Notes: a model not told the origin generated them from the letters alone. A stretch of 64,000 bases of DNA from Veillonellales bacterium (GCA_039680175.1 JBDKTO010000091.1:25643-89642); one strand, 5' to 3'. Counted from the first letter of the stretch, positions 33,464 through 42,449 are shown. Program-made: numbers and translations.

Positions 33464-35439
33464 GGCTTGCCTGCCTCCTCCCCGGACAAAACAAGGGAAG
33501 TTATCGGCGAAAATCGCTCTGCCGCTTTATCTAACACAGCCCGGCCTAACTCCTTATAAAGAGCAATCAATTTACAATAGTACTGCGGTTCCCGGGGATC
33601 TTTGTCAATCGCCTGCCGGTAATAAGACGCCGCCTCGAAAAATGCTCCTGTGTCCCTTAGCAATTCGGCCAGCAAGCCATAGGCTTCCGCACTGTCCGGA
33701 TGAGCGTTTAGATACAGCCGCACAAAATTTCGTGATTCCTCCAGACGGCCGTATTTTTTCAATATTTCACCAATTTTTATTCCGTATTCGGTTAAACAAT
33801 TTTTATTCAAGCGCTGCAGCAGCTTTTCTCCGTAATCCCATCGCTTTAAAGCCAGCGTCCGCATTAATATTTCCAACAACAGGGTCATACCCTCTTCCTC
33901 CAGCTGCATAGTAAAAGCTTCCTTTCCCTCGGAAATATCCCGCAGCAAGCCAACAACCGCGCCGGTATCCGGCGTCAGCCCCAAAGCAAAAAGCTGGTCA
34001 GCCGCTTTCCTGACTTGATCGTTATTGCCCTGTAACCAAAAGCAAAGTAATTTATTCATTATGGCTAAAGGATATAACGGCTCCTTCGGCAGAAATAAAT
34101 TGAGCAATTCCACGGCTTCCGGATAATTTGCTTGCTGCAGCAAGCAAACAGCCTGATGTATCGTGTTCAGCGACGGTTCCTGTATTCCTGCAGCTCCCCG
34201 GCGGAGATACTCCAGCGCCAGGCCAAAAGCTCCTTCGCGGAAAAAAATCTGTCCCATGATTAAATAGGCTTGGGGTGAACAAAAGTCGCATAACCTTTCC
34301 AGTGCGTTCCGGGCATATACCGGGTCCTCCCCCGGTCTGAGAATACGGGTGATGTTTGCCAGAATAGGAAAAAACAGCGGATTATCCCGCAATCCCTGAA
34401 TATAGTAGCGCAATGCTTCCTCTTCATTGCAGAATTTCTCTGCCAGCTGTCCCAGATAAAAGCACGGGCGAAATCCCCGCATACCGCTGTGTGAGGCATA
34501 ATGAACCGGCTGCTCGGGTAAAGACAGACATCTTTCAAAAAAGGCGTAGGCTGCCCCGTAATTCTTGGTGTCATAACTGATCAACCCGCCATAGTAGTAA
34601 AGATCGGCATAATCAGGAACTTGGGCTATACCGGTATTGACCATGTCCATTGCTTCTTCCAGTCTGCCTGCCCCGTGGTATGCCATTACAATGTAACGTA
34701 TCACTCTCGCTAAGTAAAGTGCTCCCGGCTCAAGCTGCTGAATCACAGCCAAAAATTCCCGTACGGACGCCTCAAATTGTCCGCTCCGGTATAATTCTAC
34801 TCCATAGTGGTAACGCAGCGAGAGACTGTCGGGATGAACCGCCAATTCTTTACTGAGCATTGATAAATTACGGTTTATCTTGTCTTTTTCCTCAATTTGC
34901 TGATTCAGGTAGCCGTAATGCAAAATAACAACTTCTTCGGTGATTAGAAATTTAGCTTGGTGACTGCGCGCCTGTATAGTATCCACAATCTGTTCATGCA
35001 CCGCATCATGAAACCGGTAATCAGGCCGGTTACGAAACAAGCGAAAAACCATGTCCGGGGAACATTCGGAATAACTCTCGCTGCCTACATAATTAATAAT
35101 TTTGATAAAATAGCCTTCCACATCGTTAGCCTTCACTATCTCCCGCAATACGGCGCCGCTGCCGGCTGTCATTGACTCATCCGCATCCAAAAATAAAATC
35201 CAGCCGCCGGCAGCCAAATCCAGGGAAGCGTTGCGGGCATCACTAAAATTGCCGTTCCACAAAAAAGATTGAACTTGCGCGCCATATGCTCGGGCGATTT
35301 TCATCGTCTTATCGGTGGAACCAGTATCAATCACAATGATCTCATCCACAGCTTCCTTTACACTTTCTAAGCAGCGGGCGATGTTCTGCTCCTCGTTTTT
35401 GACAATCATACATAAGCTAATCGTAATATTATTATCCAT
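33460..35439 (-). CDS. GT2 glycosyltransferase with long TPR region (first in operon)
   Basis: A 659-residue protein. GT2 domain: ISLCMIVKNEEQNIARCLES, IIVIDTGSTDKTMKIA, GNFSDARNASL, LFLDADESM (DxD), YRFHDAVHEQIV; then about 430 residues of TPR repeats with the paralogous block also present at 27926-29449. An AAGGAG site precedes the ATG, and a SigK-like promoter lies at 35471-35499. The divergent neighbour encodes a threonine-rich repeat protein, a plausible acceptor for O-glycosylation. Confidence 0.87.
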   Translation of the reverse strand: MDNNITISLCMIVKNEEQNIARCLESVKEAVDEIIVIDTGSTDKTMKIARAYGAQVQSFLWNGNFSDARNASLDLAAGGWILFLDADESMTAGSGAVLREIVKANDVEGYFIKIINYVGSESYSECSPDMVFRLFRNRPDYRFHDAVHEQIVDTIQARSHQAKFLITEEVVILHYGYLNQQIEEKDKINRNLSMLSKELAVHPDSLSLRYHYGVELYRSGQFEASVREFLAVIQQLEPGALYLARVIRYIVMAYHGAGRLEEAMDMVNTGIAQVPDYADLYYYGGLISYDTKNYGAAYAFFERCLSLPEQPVHYASHSGMRGFRPCFYLGQLAEKFCNEEEALRYYIQGLRDNPLFFPILANITRILRPGEDPVYARNALERLCDFCSPQAYLIMGQIFFREGAFGLALEYLRRGAAGIQEPSLNTIHQAVCLLQQANYPEAVELLNLFLPKEPLYPLAIMNKLLCFWLQGNNDQVRKAADQLFALGLTPDTGAVVGLLRDISEGKEAFTMQLEEEGMTLLLEILMRTLALKRWDYGEKLLQRLNKNCLTEYGIKIGEILKKYGRLEESRNFVRLYLNAHPDSAEAYGLLAELLRDTGAFFEAASYYRQAIDKDPREPQYYCKLIALYKELGRAVLDKAAERFSPITSLVLSGEEAGKP

Positions 35440-35470
35440 AACCTGCTCCTTGTAAAAATCGCTTTTATAA

Positions 35471-35499
35471 TACTATATGAGCCATTTTCAGAAGAAGTG
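35471..35499 (-). promoter_or_regulatory. SigK-like promoter of the GT2-TPR operon
   Basis: Minus strand CACT, 16 bases, CATATAGTA. The -10 is identical to that at 29481 and the distance to the -35 is the same. Confidence 0.55.
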
Positions 35500-35557
35500 C
35501 GCCCGGCTGGCTCTTTGCTAAGCACAACAAAATCTTCCCTTGCCATTCAAATTCTGT

Positions 35558-35585
35558 CACCTTTGCGATACGAAACCATATTATG
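35558..35585 (+). promoter_or_regulatory. SigK-like promoter of the repeat protein gene
   Basis: CACC, 15 bases, CATATTATG then TAGTAA. It parallels the element at 29584-29612. Confidence 0.5.
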
Positions 35586-35642
35586 TAGTAAAGCCGTAAT
35601 TCGTAAACCAATTTACGGTTAATTTTGAAAGGAGGCAAACCA

Positions 35643-36401
35643 GTGCCTAACTTTAAGATGTTTCAAGACCTTCCGGAGCAAGCGAAAATACAAATTTATG
35701 GTTCTTCAACGACCTTCCCCATCCAAACCGACACTTCGGGTAATTTAAGCGTCACCGGTACCGTATCCATCACCGGCACCCCGACCGTCACCGGTACCGT
35801 ATCCATCACCGGGACTCCGACCATCACTGGTACCGTGTCTATCACCGGGACCCCAGAAATCACCGGTACCGTGTCCATCACCGGCACTCCGACCATCACC
35901 GGTACCGTGTCCATCACCGGTACCCCTGAAATCACTGGTACCGTATCTATCACCGGGACCCCGACCATCACTGGTACCGTATCCATCACCGGGACTCCGA
36001 CCGTTACCGGTACCGTGTCCATTACCGGCACCCCGAACGTATTGACGACTGTCGCTACAACCGATGTTCCTCAAATCGGCATTACAAGCTCCACTACCGC
36101 ATATACCGCATACCCCGCAAACCCGGGCTTTAACGTGCTGAACATCCCCAACTGGAGTTTTGGCATTGTCAACACCAGTGCGGTTACCACTGATTTTGCT
36201 AATCTCCAATTACAAATAAGCCCTGACGGATTTTCCTGGTTCGATGAAGGGGGCGCGATAACCCTGGGTGGTGTCGCCACATCCGTAGCCAATATATTGT
36301 GGTCAAGCAGAGTCCTCAAATATGCCCATCTTCAATATAGCAACGCGAGTTCAACCAGCAATATAACACTTAACATCTACTTCCAAGGTCAATTTAGTTA
36401 A
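35643..36401 (+). CDS. Threonine-rich GTVSITGTP-repeat protein with DUF6385-like C-terminus
   Basis: A 252-residue protein with no signal peptide. Residues 1-38 form a unique head, residues 39-134 contain eight 12-residue repeats (GTVSITGTP followed by TVT, TIT or EIT), and the last 105 residues are a beta domain shared with the protein at 29725-30582. The repeats predict a stacked beta structure rich in Thr and Ser, good O-glycosylation sites. The start is GTG after AAAGGAGG; codons upstream in frame form the ribosome site itself. By analogy with BclA-type filaments this could be a spore-surface fibre, which remains inference. Confidence 0.75.
   Translation: MPNFKMFQDLPEQAKIQIYGSSTTFPIQTDTSGNLSVTGTVSITGTPTVTGTVSITGTPTITGTVSITGTPEITGTVSITGTPTITGTVSITGTPEITGTVSITGTPTITGTVSITGTPTVTGTVSITGTPNVLTTVATTDVPQIGITSSTTAYTAYPANPGFNVLNIPNWSFGIVNTSAVTTDFANLQLQISPDGFSWFDEGGAITLGGVATSVANILWSSRVLKYAHLQYSNASSTSNITLNIYFQGQFS
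35757..36044 (+). repeat. Eight 36-bp tandem repeats
   Basis: Each unit encodes GTVSITGTP plus three residues and contains GGTACC. Units differ at silent sites (ACC/ACT, GTA/GTG, TCC/TCT) and at T/E and V/I positions, so the array is not a recent perfect expansion. Unit length keeps the frame when copies are gained or lost. Confidence 0.95.
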
Positions 36402-36494
36402 TCTGTGCCGGTTGCTTCGTTCCGCCAAATTCTCTTAAGATGCCTTCGTCTCGGAGGAGGCGCTTCTATGCCATTCAACCTACCCCCTTTTAAT

Positions 36495-36540
36495 AAAAAC
36501 AGTAGATATCGGCAATTCAGCCGATATCTACTGTTTTTAT
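36495..36540. terminator. Terminator between repeat protein and FkbM genes
   Basis: Perfect 19-bp stem AAAAACAGTAGATATCGGC / GCCGATATCTACTGTTTTT with a six-base loop. The T-rich arms on both strands make it bidirectional. Confidence 0.85.
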
Positions 36541-36618
36541 GTTAGCGCTTCATCTGGCGCAGAGGTTATTCTTGCCTGCCATTGCCGCGCGGTCAACACA
36601 AAATCAGTGCATTTTCTC

Positions 36619-37302
36619 CTAATGCTGCTTCGTAACCGGAGAAGTGTCATTGCTTCTCCAGTTCTCCCATACAAACGGAAATTGATAAGTAATAAAGTGT
36701 GTTTTTGCTAATTCGTTCTGTATATGAATCATACGCTCAACTGCGTTTGGTACGAAGTCATGAAATTGGACCTGAATATTTTTAATGAATGATATCGCCT
36801 TCATTTCAATTAAATGTTCCAGCAAATCATATTCTCCGCCTTCAATGTTAATTTTCATCAAATCGATATTGGAAATGCCAGCCGCTTGAATAAAATCATT
36901 TGCCCTAACAAGAGTAATTTCTCTTTTTTTGTCTCCTTCTATAAATATTGACGACGAATCCTTATCCACATTCAGCATTGCCTTTTCGTCCTTTTTCCCC
37001 AGCCCAAATGAGTATACATGTATATGATCAAACGAATCAAACCTTTCCGCAATATGCGCGGCGTATTCCCTTACGGGTTCAAACACATGTATAGTACACC
37101 CATATCTTGCAAAAATATTTGCCGTCCATTCGCCCTGATATCCCCCGAGATCAAAGACAATCGATTTTTGATCCAAATCATATTCAAGCCGCAGTGTTTT
37201 GTCCCCTTGCGCCAGAAACCAGGGAATGACTCTTTGCTGCGGCGGCATTGCAAAAGCCTGCTGCGCAGCATTCAGTATTCCTTCTTTCTTATCCTTCCCC
37301 AC
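36619..37302 (-). CDS. FkbM-family SAM methyltransferase
   Basis: A 227-residue methyltransferase, probably for O-methylation of a sugar. Seen: VFDLGGYQGEWTANIF (SAM motif I), VFEPVREYA, and the FkbM signature MKINIEGGEYDLLEHL. The start is GTG with AGGAG 11 bases upstream, 13 bases after galE. Last gene of the minus-strand sugar operon. Ends in TAG. Confidence 0.8.
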   Translation of the reverse strand: MGKDKKEGILNAAQQAFAMPPQQRVIPWFLAQGDKTLRLEYDLDQKSIVFDLGGYQGEWTANIFARYGCTIHVFEPVREYAAHIAERFDSFDHIHVYSFGLGKKDEKAMLNVDKDSSSIFIEGDKKREITLVRANDFIQAAGISNIDLMKINIEGGEYDLLEHLIEMKAISFIKNIQVQFHDFVPNAVERMIHIQNELAKTHFITYQFPFVWENWRSNDTSPVTKQH

Positions 37303-37315
37303 GTCAACCCATCTC

Positions 37316-38284
37316 CTAATATTTTCTGTCTTCTTCCCATTTCCACGCTGACAACAATATTTGTTCCACTCCCAGCTGTGGTTCCCACTTTAACAGCTGC
37401 TTCGCTTTTCCCTTAGAAGCGATTAATCTGGCAGGATCGCCTGGTCTCCGCTCAGTGATGGTAAAATTCACTTTACGTTTAGAAATCCGTTCAAATATTT
37501 TAATGATCTCAAGAACGGAAAATCCTGTATTACTCCCTAAATTAAAAGACTCGGAAACGTCATTTCCTAAAATATAATTCAGCGCCGAATAATGTGCTTG
37601 CGCTAAATCCGCCACATGAATGAAGTCCCGAATACAGGTCCCATCCGGCGTAGCATAATCGCTGCCGTAAACAAGCATTTCCCTTTTCTTCAAAACAGAC
37701 TGAAGGATAAGGGGAATCAGATGATGCTCAGGGCTATGGGATTCCCCTAGCTCACAATCGTTCGCGGCGCCTGCGGCATTAAAATACCGCAGAGCCGCAT
37801 ATTTGATCCCATAGGCTTTTCCGTAATCCCGCAGTAATTTTTCGCCGATTAATTTTGTCTCGCCATAGGGGTTGATGGGAAGTTCTTTATGCAATTCGTC
37901 GATAGGAATATAGTCAGGTTCGCCGAATATTGCGGCCGACGACGAAAAAATAATATGCCGAACAGAGTATTCAGCCATTACCTCCAGTAAGGTAATCAAT
38001 TTGCTGACGTTATTTTTATAATATTTATCAGGATTTTGTACAGAATCAGGGACATCGGCAAATGCTGCCAGGTGAATCACTGCATCAATCTTCGCCGTAT
38101 TGAAGATTGACTTCAGTACATTTTCATCACCGAAATCTCCCTTAATAAAATCTCCTTGCTTTACCGCTTCACGATGTCCAGAGGACAAGTCATCTAAAAC
38201 AATTGTCTGCAGTCCCTTTTTGTTCAATAAAAAATTGCAATGACTGCCGATATATCCTGCTCCGCCGGTAATTAATACATTCAC
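37316..38284 (-). CDS. galE: UDP-glucose 4-epimerase
   Basis: A 322-residue extended short-chain dehydrogenase that interconverts UDP-glucose and UDP-galactose. Seen: NAD motif GGAGYIGSH (GxxGxxG), HLAAFADV, SSSAAIFGEP, catalytic Tyr-x3-Lys in NPYGETKLIGE, YFNAAGA and PDGTCIRDFIHV, all GalE hallmarks. ATG overlaps the isomerase stop by four bases. Ends in TAG, which abuts the GGAG of the next gene. Confidence 0.92.
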   Translation of the reverse strand: MNVLITGGAGYIGSHCNFLLNKKGLQTIVLDDLSSGHREAVKQGDFIKGDFGDENVLKSIFNTAKIDAVIHLAAFADVPDSVQNPDKYYKNNVSKLITLLEVMAEYSVRHIIFSSSAAIFGEPDYIPIDELHKELPINPYGETKLIGEKLLRDYGKAYGIKYAALRYFNAAGAANDCELGESHSPEHHLIPLILQSVLKKREMLVYGSDYATPDGTCIRDFIHVADLAQAHYSALNYILGNDVSESFNLGSNTGFSVLEIIKIFERISKRKVNFTITERRPGDPARLIASKGKAKQLLKWEPQLGVEQILLSAWKWEEDRKY

Positions 38285-38856
38285 AAAAAGCCTCCTTCGA
38301 TAATGAGTTTTCGAAAATATTGACTGATAACATGTCCTACGATCAGATGAATATCTTCTACCTGACCATAATTAAAATTATCAACCACGATATTCGCCTG
38401 CGTGAGTTCTTTTAATTTTCCTCCGTTGAATCCCAATATACCGATAGTAGTTACATTGATGCTGTTGGCATAGTTTACAGCCTCCACCAGGTTTGGTGAA
38501 TTCCCTGATGCAGAAATGCAGAGCAATATATCTTCCGGCTCCAATAAATTTTCCAGCTGTTCTTTAAAAACGTCCTGATAAGAAATGTCATTGGCTATGG
38601 CGGTCATATGAGCAACATTATCATTCAAACTCATTATCTTTAGTCTTTTTTCACCGGTAACGGTAGTGCCTTTGCCGAAATCGCAGACATAATGGGAAGC
38701 GGTTGCCGCACTGCCGCCGTTGCCAATCACGTAAATTCTCTTATTTTTTTGATAAGCTTCCCATAAAATATTCAGTATGGTGTCAATGTCTCCGACAGAA
38801 AGAGTGTTTAGCGTATGAATCAATTCCCTGCAATATTGTTTGAAATATACGTTCAC
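38281..38856 (-). CDS. gmhA: SIS-domain phosphoheptose isomerase (GmhA-like)
   Basis: A 191-residue sugar isomerase. Seen: VIGNGGSAATASHYVCDF, LCISASGNSPNLVEAV and a C-terminal VEDIHLIVGHVIS with the active-site His of GmhA. It should convert sedoheptulose 7-phosphate to D-glycero-manno-heptose 7-phosphate. GTG start after GGAGAGG. It sits with a GHMP kinase and nucleotidyltransferase that match the next steps of GDP-heptose synthesis. Confidence 0.85.
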   Translation of the reverse strand: MNVYFKQYCRELIHTLNTLSVGDIDTILNILWEAYQKNKRIYVIGNGGSAATASHYVCDFGKGTTVTGEKRLKIMSLNDNVAHMTAIANDISYQDVFKEQLENLLEPEDILLCISASGNSPNLVEAVNYANSINVTTIGILGFNGGKLKELTQANIVVDNFNYGQVEDIHLIVGHVISQYFRKLIIEGGFL

Positions 38857-38879
38857 ATTGCCCCTCTCCTCATATATCG

Positions 38880-39851
38880 CTAGGCCAAATAAATGATTCG
38901 GCTGCCGTGTTCGGCAATCTTGAAGTCAAGCCTTTTCAGCTGCCTTAAAGCAGCTTGAACTTGCTCCTGCTTATTTTCATCGCAATAAAACAGCAAGAAT
39001 CCACCGCCGCCGGCGCCCAAAATTTTGCCGCCACCGGCGCCTGCCTGCCGGGCCTTCCAATAATAATCATCAATCATCGGATTGCTGATCCTGTTACTCA
39101 ACTGCTTTTTCAACATCCAACCGGCGTGAAGGCTTTCGCCAATCTTACTGCTTACACCACCCGTCAGCAGGACATTTTTTAAATTGTCCGCTTCTTCCCG
39201 CAGACGGTCTAAATATTCCAGCTTATTTTTCGTTTCTTTCTGTTGATCAAATAAAATATCGCCGGCCGCGCGGGTAATGCCGGTATAGAATAGCAGGAAT
39301 TTTTTATTTAGTTTACGCATATCATTTTCGTTTAAATTTACCGATTCATGTAGAACCGTTTCATCGGGATTAAACCGAAAATAATTGATATTGCCGAAGG
39401 CTGCGGCATATTGATCTTGTTTGCCAATGGGTTTCCCTAATTTATTGATTTCGATTTGACAAGCCTTATCCGCCAGATATTCCGAAGATTTTTGCTCTCC
39501 TTTGAATGTATATAAAGCATTTAATAAGCCGACTGTAAAACTGCTGGAAGACCCGAGTCCCGTCCCGGCGGGAATATCGGCGACAGATGTAATCTCAATA
39601 CCTTGGGTAATCCCGGTCAGTCTGAGGCATTCGCGGACAATCTCATGTTGGATTTGCTCAATATTGTCAACAATTTCTGTTTTTGAATAACTGATTCGCA
39701 ACGTATCGTCAAATCGTTTATTCACCGTAATATATACATATTTATCAATCGCTGCGCTAACGACCGCACCGTATCCACCGGAATAATAGGCGCGTAAATC
39801 CGTGCCTCCTCCGGCAAAGCTAATGCGAAATGGAGTTCTAGATATAATCAT
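38880..39851 (-). CDS. hddA: GHMP heptose-7-phosphate kinase (HddA-like)
   Basis: A 323-residue GHMP-family kinase. Seen: SRTPFRISFAGGGTDLRAYY start typical of HddA/FKP-like sugar kinases, ATP loop PAGTGLGSSSSFTVGLLNAL, and C-terminal KILGAGGGGFLLFY. It should phosphorylate heptose 7-phosphate at the anomeric position. I chose the ATG at 39851, which overlaps the nucleotidyltransferase end by 14 bases; a frame opening 30 codons earlier is inside that gene. Ends in TAG. Confidence 0.85.
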   Translation of the reverse strand: MIISRTPFRISFAGGGTDLRAYYSGGYGAVVSAAIDKYVYITVNKRFDDTLRISYSKTEIVDNIEQIQHEIVRECLRLTGITQGIEITSVADIPAGTGLGSSSSFTVGLLNALYTFKGEQKSSEYLADKACQIEINKLGKPIGKQDQYAAAFGNINYFRFNPDETVLHESVNLNENDMRKLNKKFLLFYTGITRAAGDILFDQQKETKNKLEYLDRLREEADNLKNVLLTGGVSSKIGESLHAGWMLKKQLSNRISNPMIDDYYWKARQAGAGGGKILGAGGGGFLLFYCDENKQEQVQAALRQLKRLDFKIAEHGSRIIYLA

Positions 39852-40542
39852 TTTTCCAGTCCTCATTTGCTTTTTTGTAATTTTCCCACGTGCCGATATC
39901 CAGCAGATATTCACGAATCCTGTATCCCCGCATTTTACCAATTAACAGCGGCAATATATCATAGCCAAAATCAAATACCGTTTTTTCGGCAGGAAAGTAA
40001 TCGAATAGCCGCTGATCGGCTGCATAAATGCCGGCATTGGCCAGATTGCTTTTAGGGTTAACCGGTTTTTCACTAAATTTTGTAATTACATTATCCGGAT
40101 TCATCACCGCAATTCCACACTGCCCGGGATTGCCGGTCAAAAACAAGCCCATTGTCAAAACATCCGGGTGGCTTGCGTGAAAGGACAGCAGTTTACTGAT
40201 ATTCAGACAAGTCAAATTATCGGCATAACAAATTAAAAAATCCTTTTCATTGGAAACGAAGTCTGCATTCTTTTTTACTGTGCCGCCGCTGCCTAAGAGT
40301 TCTTGTTCAAATACAAGTTTGATTTTCAGGTCCGATTGCTGTAGCCCTTCAACATAATGCTCAACCTGCTCGCTGCGGTAATGGGTATTAATCAGCACTT
40401 CCGAGACACGGTACTTTTGCAGCAGCTTAAGCCACCAGTATAACAGCGGCTGATGCTGAATGGGGACCAGGCATTTTGGCATATTGTCGGTAATTGGCCG
40501 CAGCCTTGTTCCATAGCCTGCGGCAAGCAGGAAAGCCTTCAT
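39838..40542 (-). CDS. hddC: Sugar-phosphate nucleotidyltransferase (HddC-like)
   Basis: A 234-residue NTP-transferase. Seen: AFLLAAGYGTRLRPITDNMPKCLVPI with the nucleotide-binding G-x-G-T-R-L and Lys, plus CYADNLTCLN with the metal-binding Asp. It should activate heptose 1-phosphate as a GDP-sugar, given hddA and gmhA beside it. The ATG at 40542 follows GAGGGCGG. First gene of the minus-strand operon. Ends in TAG. Confidence 0.82.
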   Translation of the reverse strand: MKAFLLAAGYGTRLRPITDNMPKCLVPIQHQPLLYWWLKLLQKYRVSEVLINTHYRSEQVEHYVEGLQQSDLKIKLVFEQELLGSGGTVKKNADFVSNEKDFLICYADNLTCLNISKLLSFHASHPDVLTMGLFLTGNPGQCGIAVMNPDNVITKFSEKPVNPKSNLANAGIYAADQRLFDYFPAEKTVFDFGYDILPLLIGKMRGYRIREYLLDIGTWENYKKANEDWKNDYI

Positions 40543-40691
40543 GGATACCGCCCTCGAATCATAATCAGAGCCTGCCCGCAAAAGCTCCAGAAAAGCGGTG
40601 CTAAGCTTATGTATTATATGCAGCTGCTTATCAAGCCGCCACCGTCTTAGCCTAATTTTACAGGAACGATTCGCCGCTTAACCGGAAATAC

Positions 40692-40720
40692 TTTACACCC
40701 CCACCAGGGAGCAATATAAA
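40692..40720 (+). promoter_or_regulatory. Sigma-A type promoter of the plus-strand sugar operon
   Basis: TTTACA, 17-base spacer, TATAAA, 75 bases before the transketolase start. Confidence 0.6.
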
Positions 40721-40752
40721 TCCGGTATGCATATAGTAAAGCATACCGGATT
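40719..40752 (+). repeat. Inverted repeat over the transcription start
   Basis: AATCCGGTATGC and GCATACCGGATT are perfect 12-bp arms with a ten-base spacer. It begins in the -10 box and covers the likely start site, so it could be an operator or form a 5' hairpin in the RNA. No T-run follows, so it is not a standard terminator. Confidence 0.6.
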
Positions 40753-40794
40753 AAACAATGGAATGAGGAAGCTCACCACAGGGAGGCGCTGCCA

Positions 40795-41565
40795 TTGGAT
40801 GTAACGACACTACAAAAAAGGATTGTTGAGATTTCGGCCCAAGCACGGGAAGGACATATTCCCAGCGCTTTATCGATCCTGGATATTCTGACAGTGCTGT
40901 ATGATAAAGTACTGCGTTTTGATCCCGGCAGACCGGAATGGGAGGAACGGGACCGGTTCGTTTTAAGCAAAGGGCACGGCTCGCTGGCACTGTATACCAT
41001 CCTTGCTGGAAAAGGTTTTTTTGCTGCAGCCGAGCTGGAAGCATTCGGCAAATACAACAGTATTCTGGGAGGACACCCTGATCGTACCAAAATTCCCGGC
41101 GTAGAGGTTTCTTCCGGTTCACTGGGACATGGGTTCCCTATTGCTGTCGGTATGGCGCTGGGACTTAAAATGAAGAATAATACATCGAGTAAAGTCTTTG
41201 TATTAATTGGCGATGGGGAAGCGAACGAGGGCTCTGTATGGGAAGCAGCGCTATTAGCGGCCCATCATTCATTAACCAATTTGTATTGTATCGTCGATAA
41301 TAATCATTCTACTGACAGGGCTTTGGCAATGGGAGACATAGCGGCCAAATTTTCTGCCTTTGGCTGGGATACCCAAACCATAAACGGCCATAATCAGGCA
41401 GAAATTCTCCCGGCGCTGCTTACGAAAACAACTGACAAACCTCTGGCAGTTATCGCAAATTGTATAAAAGGCCATGGCTGTAAAATCATGGAGAACAATC
41501 CTGCCTGGCATCACCGGGTGCCTTCAGTAAATGAAAGTAAGCTCATCTTGGAGGATATGGTATGA
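40795..41565 (+). CDS. Transketolase N-terminal subunit
   Basis: A 256-residue thiamine diphosphate-binding half-transketolase. Seen: KGHGSLALYTILA, GSLGHGFPIAVGMALGLKMK, the ThDP motif GDGEANEGSVWEAA...NNH and the catalytic-site histidines. Start is TTG with GGGAGG eight bases before it. The partner half follows with a four-base overlap. In a sugar-nucleotide cluster it may supply sedoheptulose phosphate for heptose synthesis or add a two-carbon branch to a sugar. Confidence 0.88.
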   Translation: MDVTTLQKRIVEISAQAREGHIPSALSILDILTVLYDKVLRFDPGRPEWEERDRFVLSKGHGSLALYTILAGKGFFAAAELEAFGKYNSILGGHPDRTKIPGVEVSSGSLGHGFPIAVGMALGLKMKNNTSSKVFVLIGDGEANEGSVWEAALLAAHHSLTNLYCIVDNNHSTDRALAMGDIAAKFSAFGWDTQTINGHNQAEILPALLTKTTDKPLAVIANCIKGHGCKIMENNPAWHHRVPSVNESKLILEDMV

Positions 41566-42449
41566 GCATGCGACAACAATTCGTCAACTCAACGGAAGAA
41601 ATACTGCGTGACGACCCCAAAACAGTTCTGCTGCTCGGTGATATCGGTGTTTTTGGTTTTCGTAATGCCTTCGAACGTTTTCCCACCCGGGTTTATAACA
41701 TTGGCATTCTGGAACAGGCTACCATCGGTTTGGCAGCAGGGCTGGCACTGGAAGGCTGCATTCCCATTGTCCATACGATTGCCCCTTTTTTGGTTGAACG
41801 GGCCTTTGAGCAATTAAAAATTGATTTTGGCTATCAGCAGCTCGGCGGCAATTTTGTCAGTGCAGGAGCATCCTATGACTACGCCGCGCTGGGGTGTACC
41901 CATCATTGTCCCGGTGATGTGGGTATTCTACTCAATTTACCGGGCATGGAAATCGTTGTTCCGGGGACTTCACATGAATTCGCCCGATTACTGCATGCGA
42001 GTTACGATAACGGCCATTCCACCTATTTTCGCCTCAGTGAACAAGAAAATGAACGCTCATTTGCGGTGGAATTCGGCAAAGGCGCTGTTATTCGCGAAGG
42101 CAATTTGGCGACTGTGATTGCCGTGGGGCCGGTGCTGTCTACGGTTATGGCTGCATGCTCCGATATGGATATTACGATTTTATATTATACCTGTATAAAT
42201 CCAATCGACACGGATTTATTGCTGCATCACTGCAGCTTAGGAAAAGTATTATTTTGTGAGCCGTATTTCAGCGGTGGAATCGCCTATTCCCTGCTAAGTG
42301 AAATACCCTGCACATTCGCGAAAGTCGATGCAGTCGGCGTCCCCCATAAATTTCTTCGGAAATACGGAACAAAGAAAGAGCAAGATGAAACTGCCGGCCT
42401 TACCCCTGAAAACATTAGAATACGAATTGAGAGGTTAATCGATGAATAG
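41562..42449 (+). CDS. Transketolase C-terminal subunit
   Basis: A 295-residue pyrimidine-binding half. Seen: the activating glutamate in YNIGILEQATIGLAAGLA, TIAPFLVERAFEQLKID, the GCTHHCPGDVGIL loop, and a C-terminal transketolase domain with GKGAVIREG and VGPVLSTVMAA. ATG overlaps the first half. Two-subunit transketolases are common in anaerobes. Ends in TAG. Confidence 0.88.
   Translation: MSMRQQFVNSTEEILRDDPKTVLLLGDIGVFGFRNAFERFPTRVYNIGILEQATIGLAAGLALEGCIPIVHTIAPFLVERAFEQLKIDFGYQQLGGNFVSAGASYDYAALGCTHHCPGDVGILLNLPGMEIVVPGTSHEFARLLHASYDNGHSTYFRLSEQENERSFAVEFGKGAVIREGNLATVIAVGPVLSTVMAACSDMDITILYYTCINPIDTDLLLHHCSLGKVLFCEPYFSGGIAYSLLSEIPCTFAKVDAVGVPHKFLRKYGTKKEQDETAGLTPENIRIRIERLIDE

Noticed and set aside
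35757..36044. CRISPR-like regular repeat array
   Set aside because: Units are contiguous coding repeats without spacers and vary at codon third positions.
35696..36209. Long open frames on the minus strand through the repeat array
   Set aside because: They arise because the 36-bp repeat has no stops in several frames; the products are low-complexity repeats without ribosome sites.
36468..36545. 25-codon frame after GGAGGAGG downstream of the repeat protein
   Set aside because: It runs straight through the terminator hairpin and has no recognisable content; the ribosome site is good but the coding sequence is dictated by the stem.
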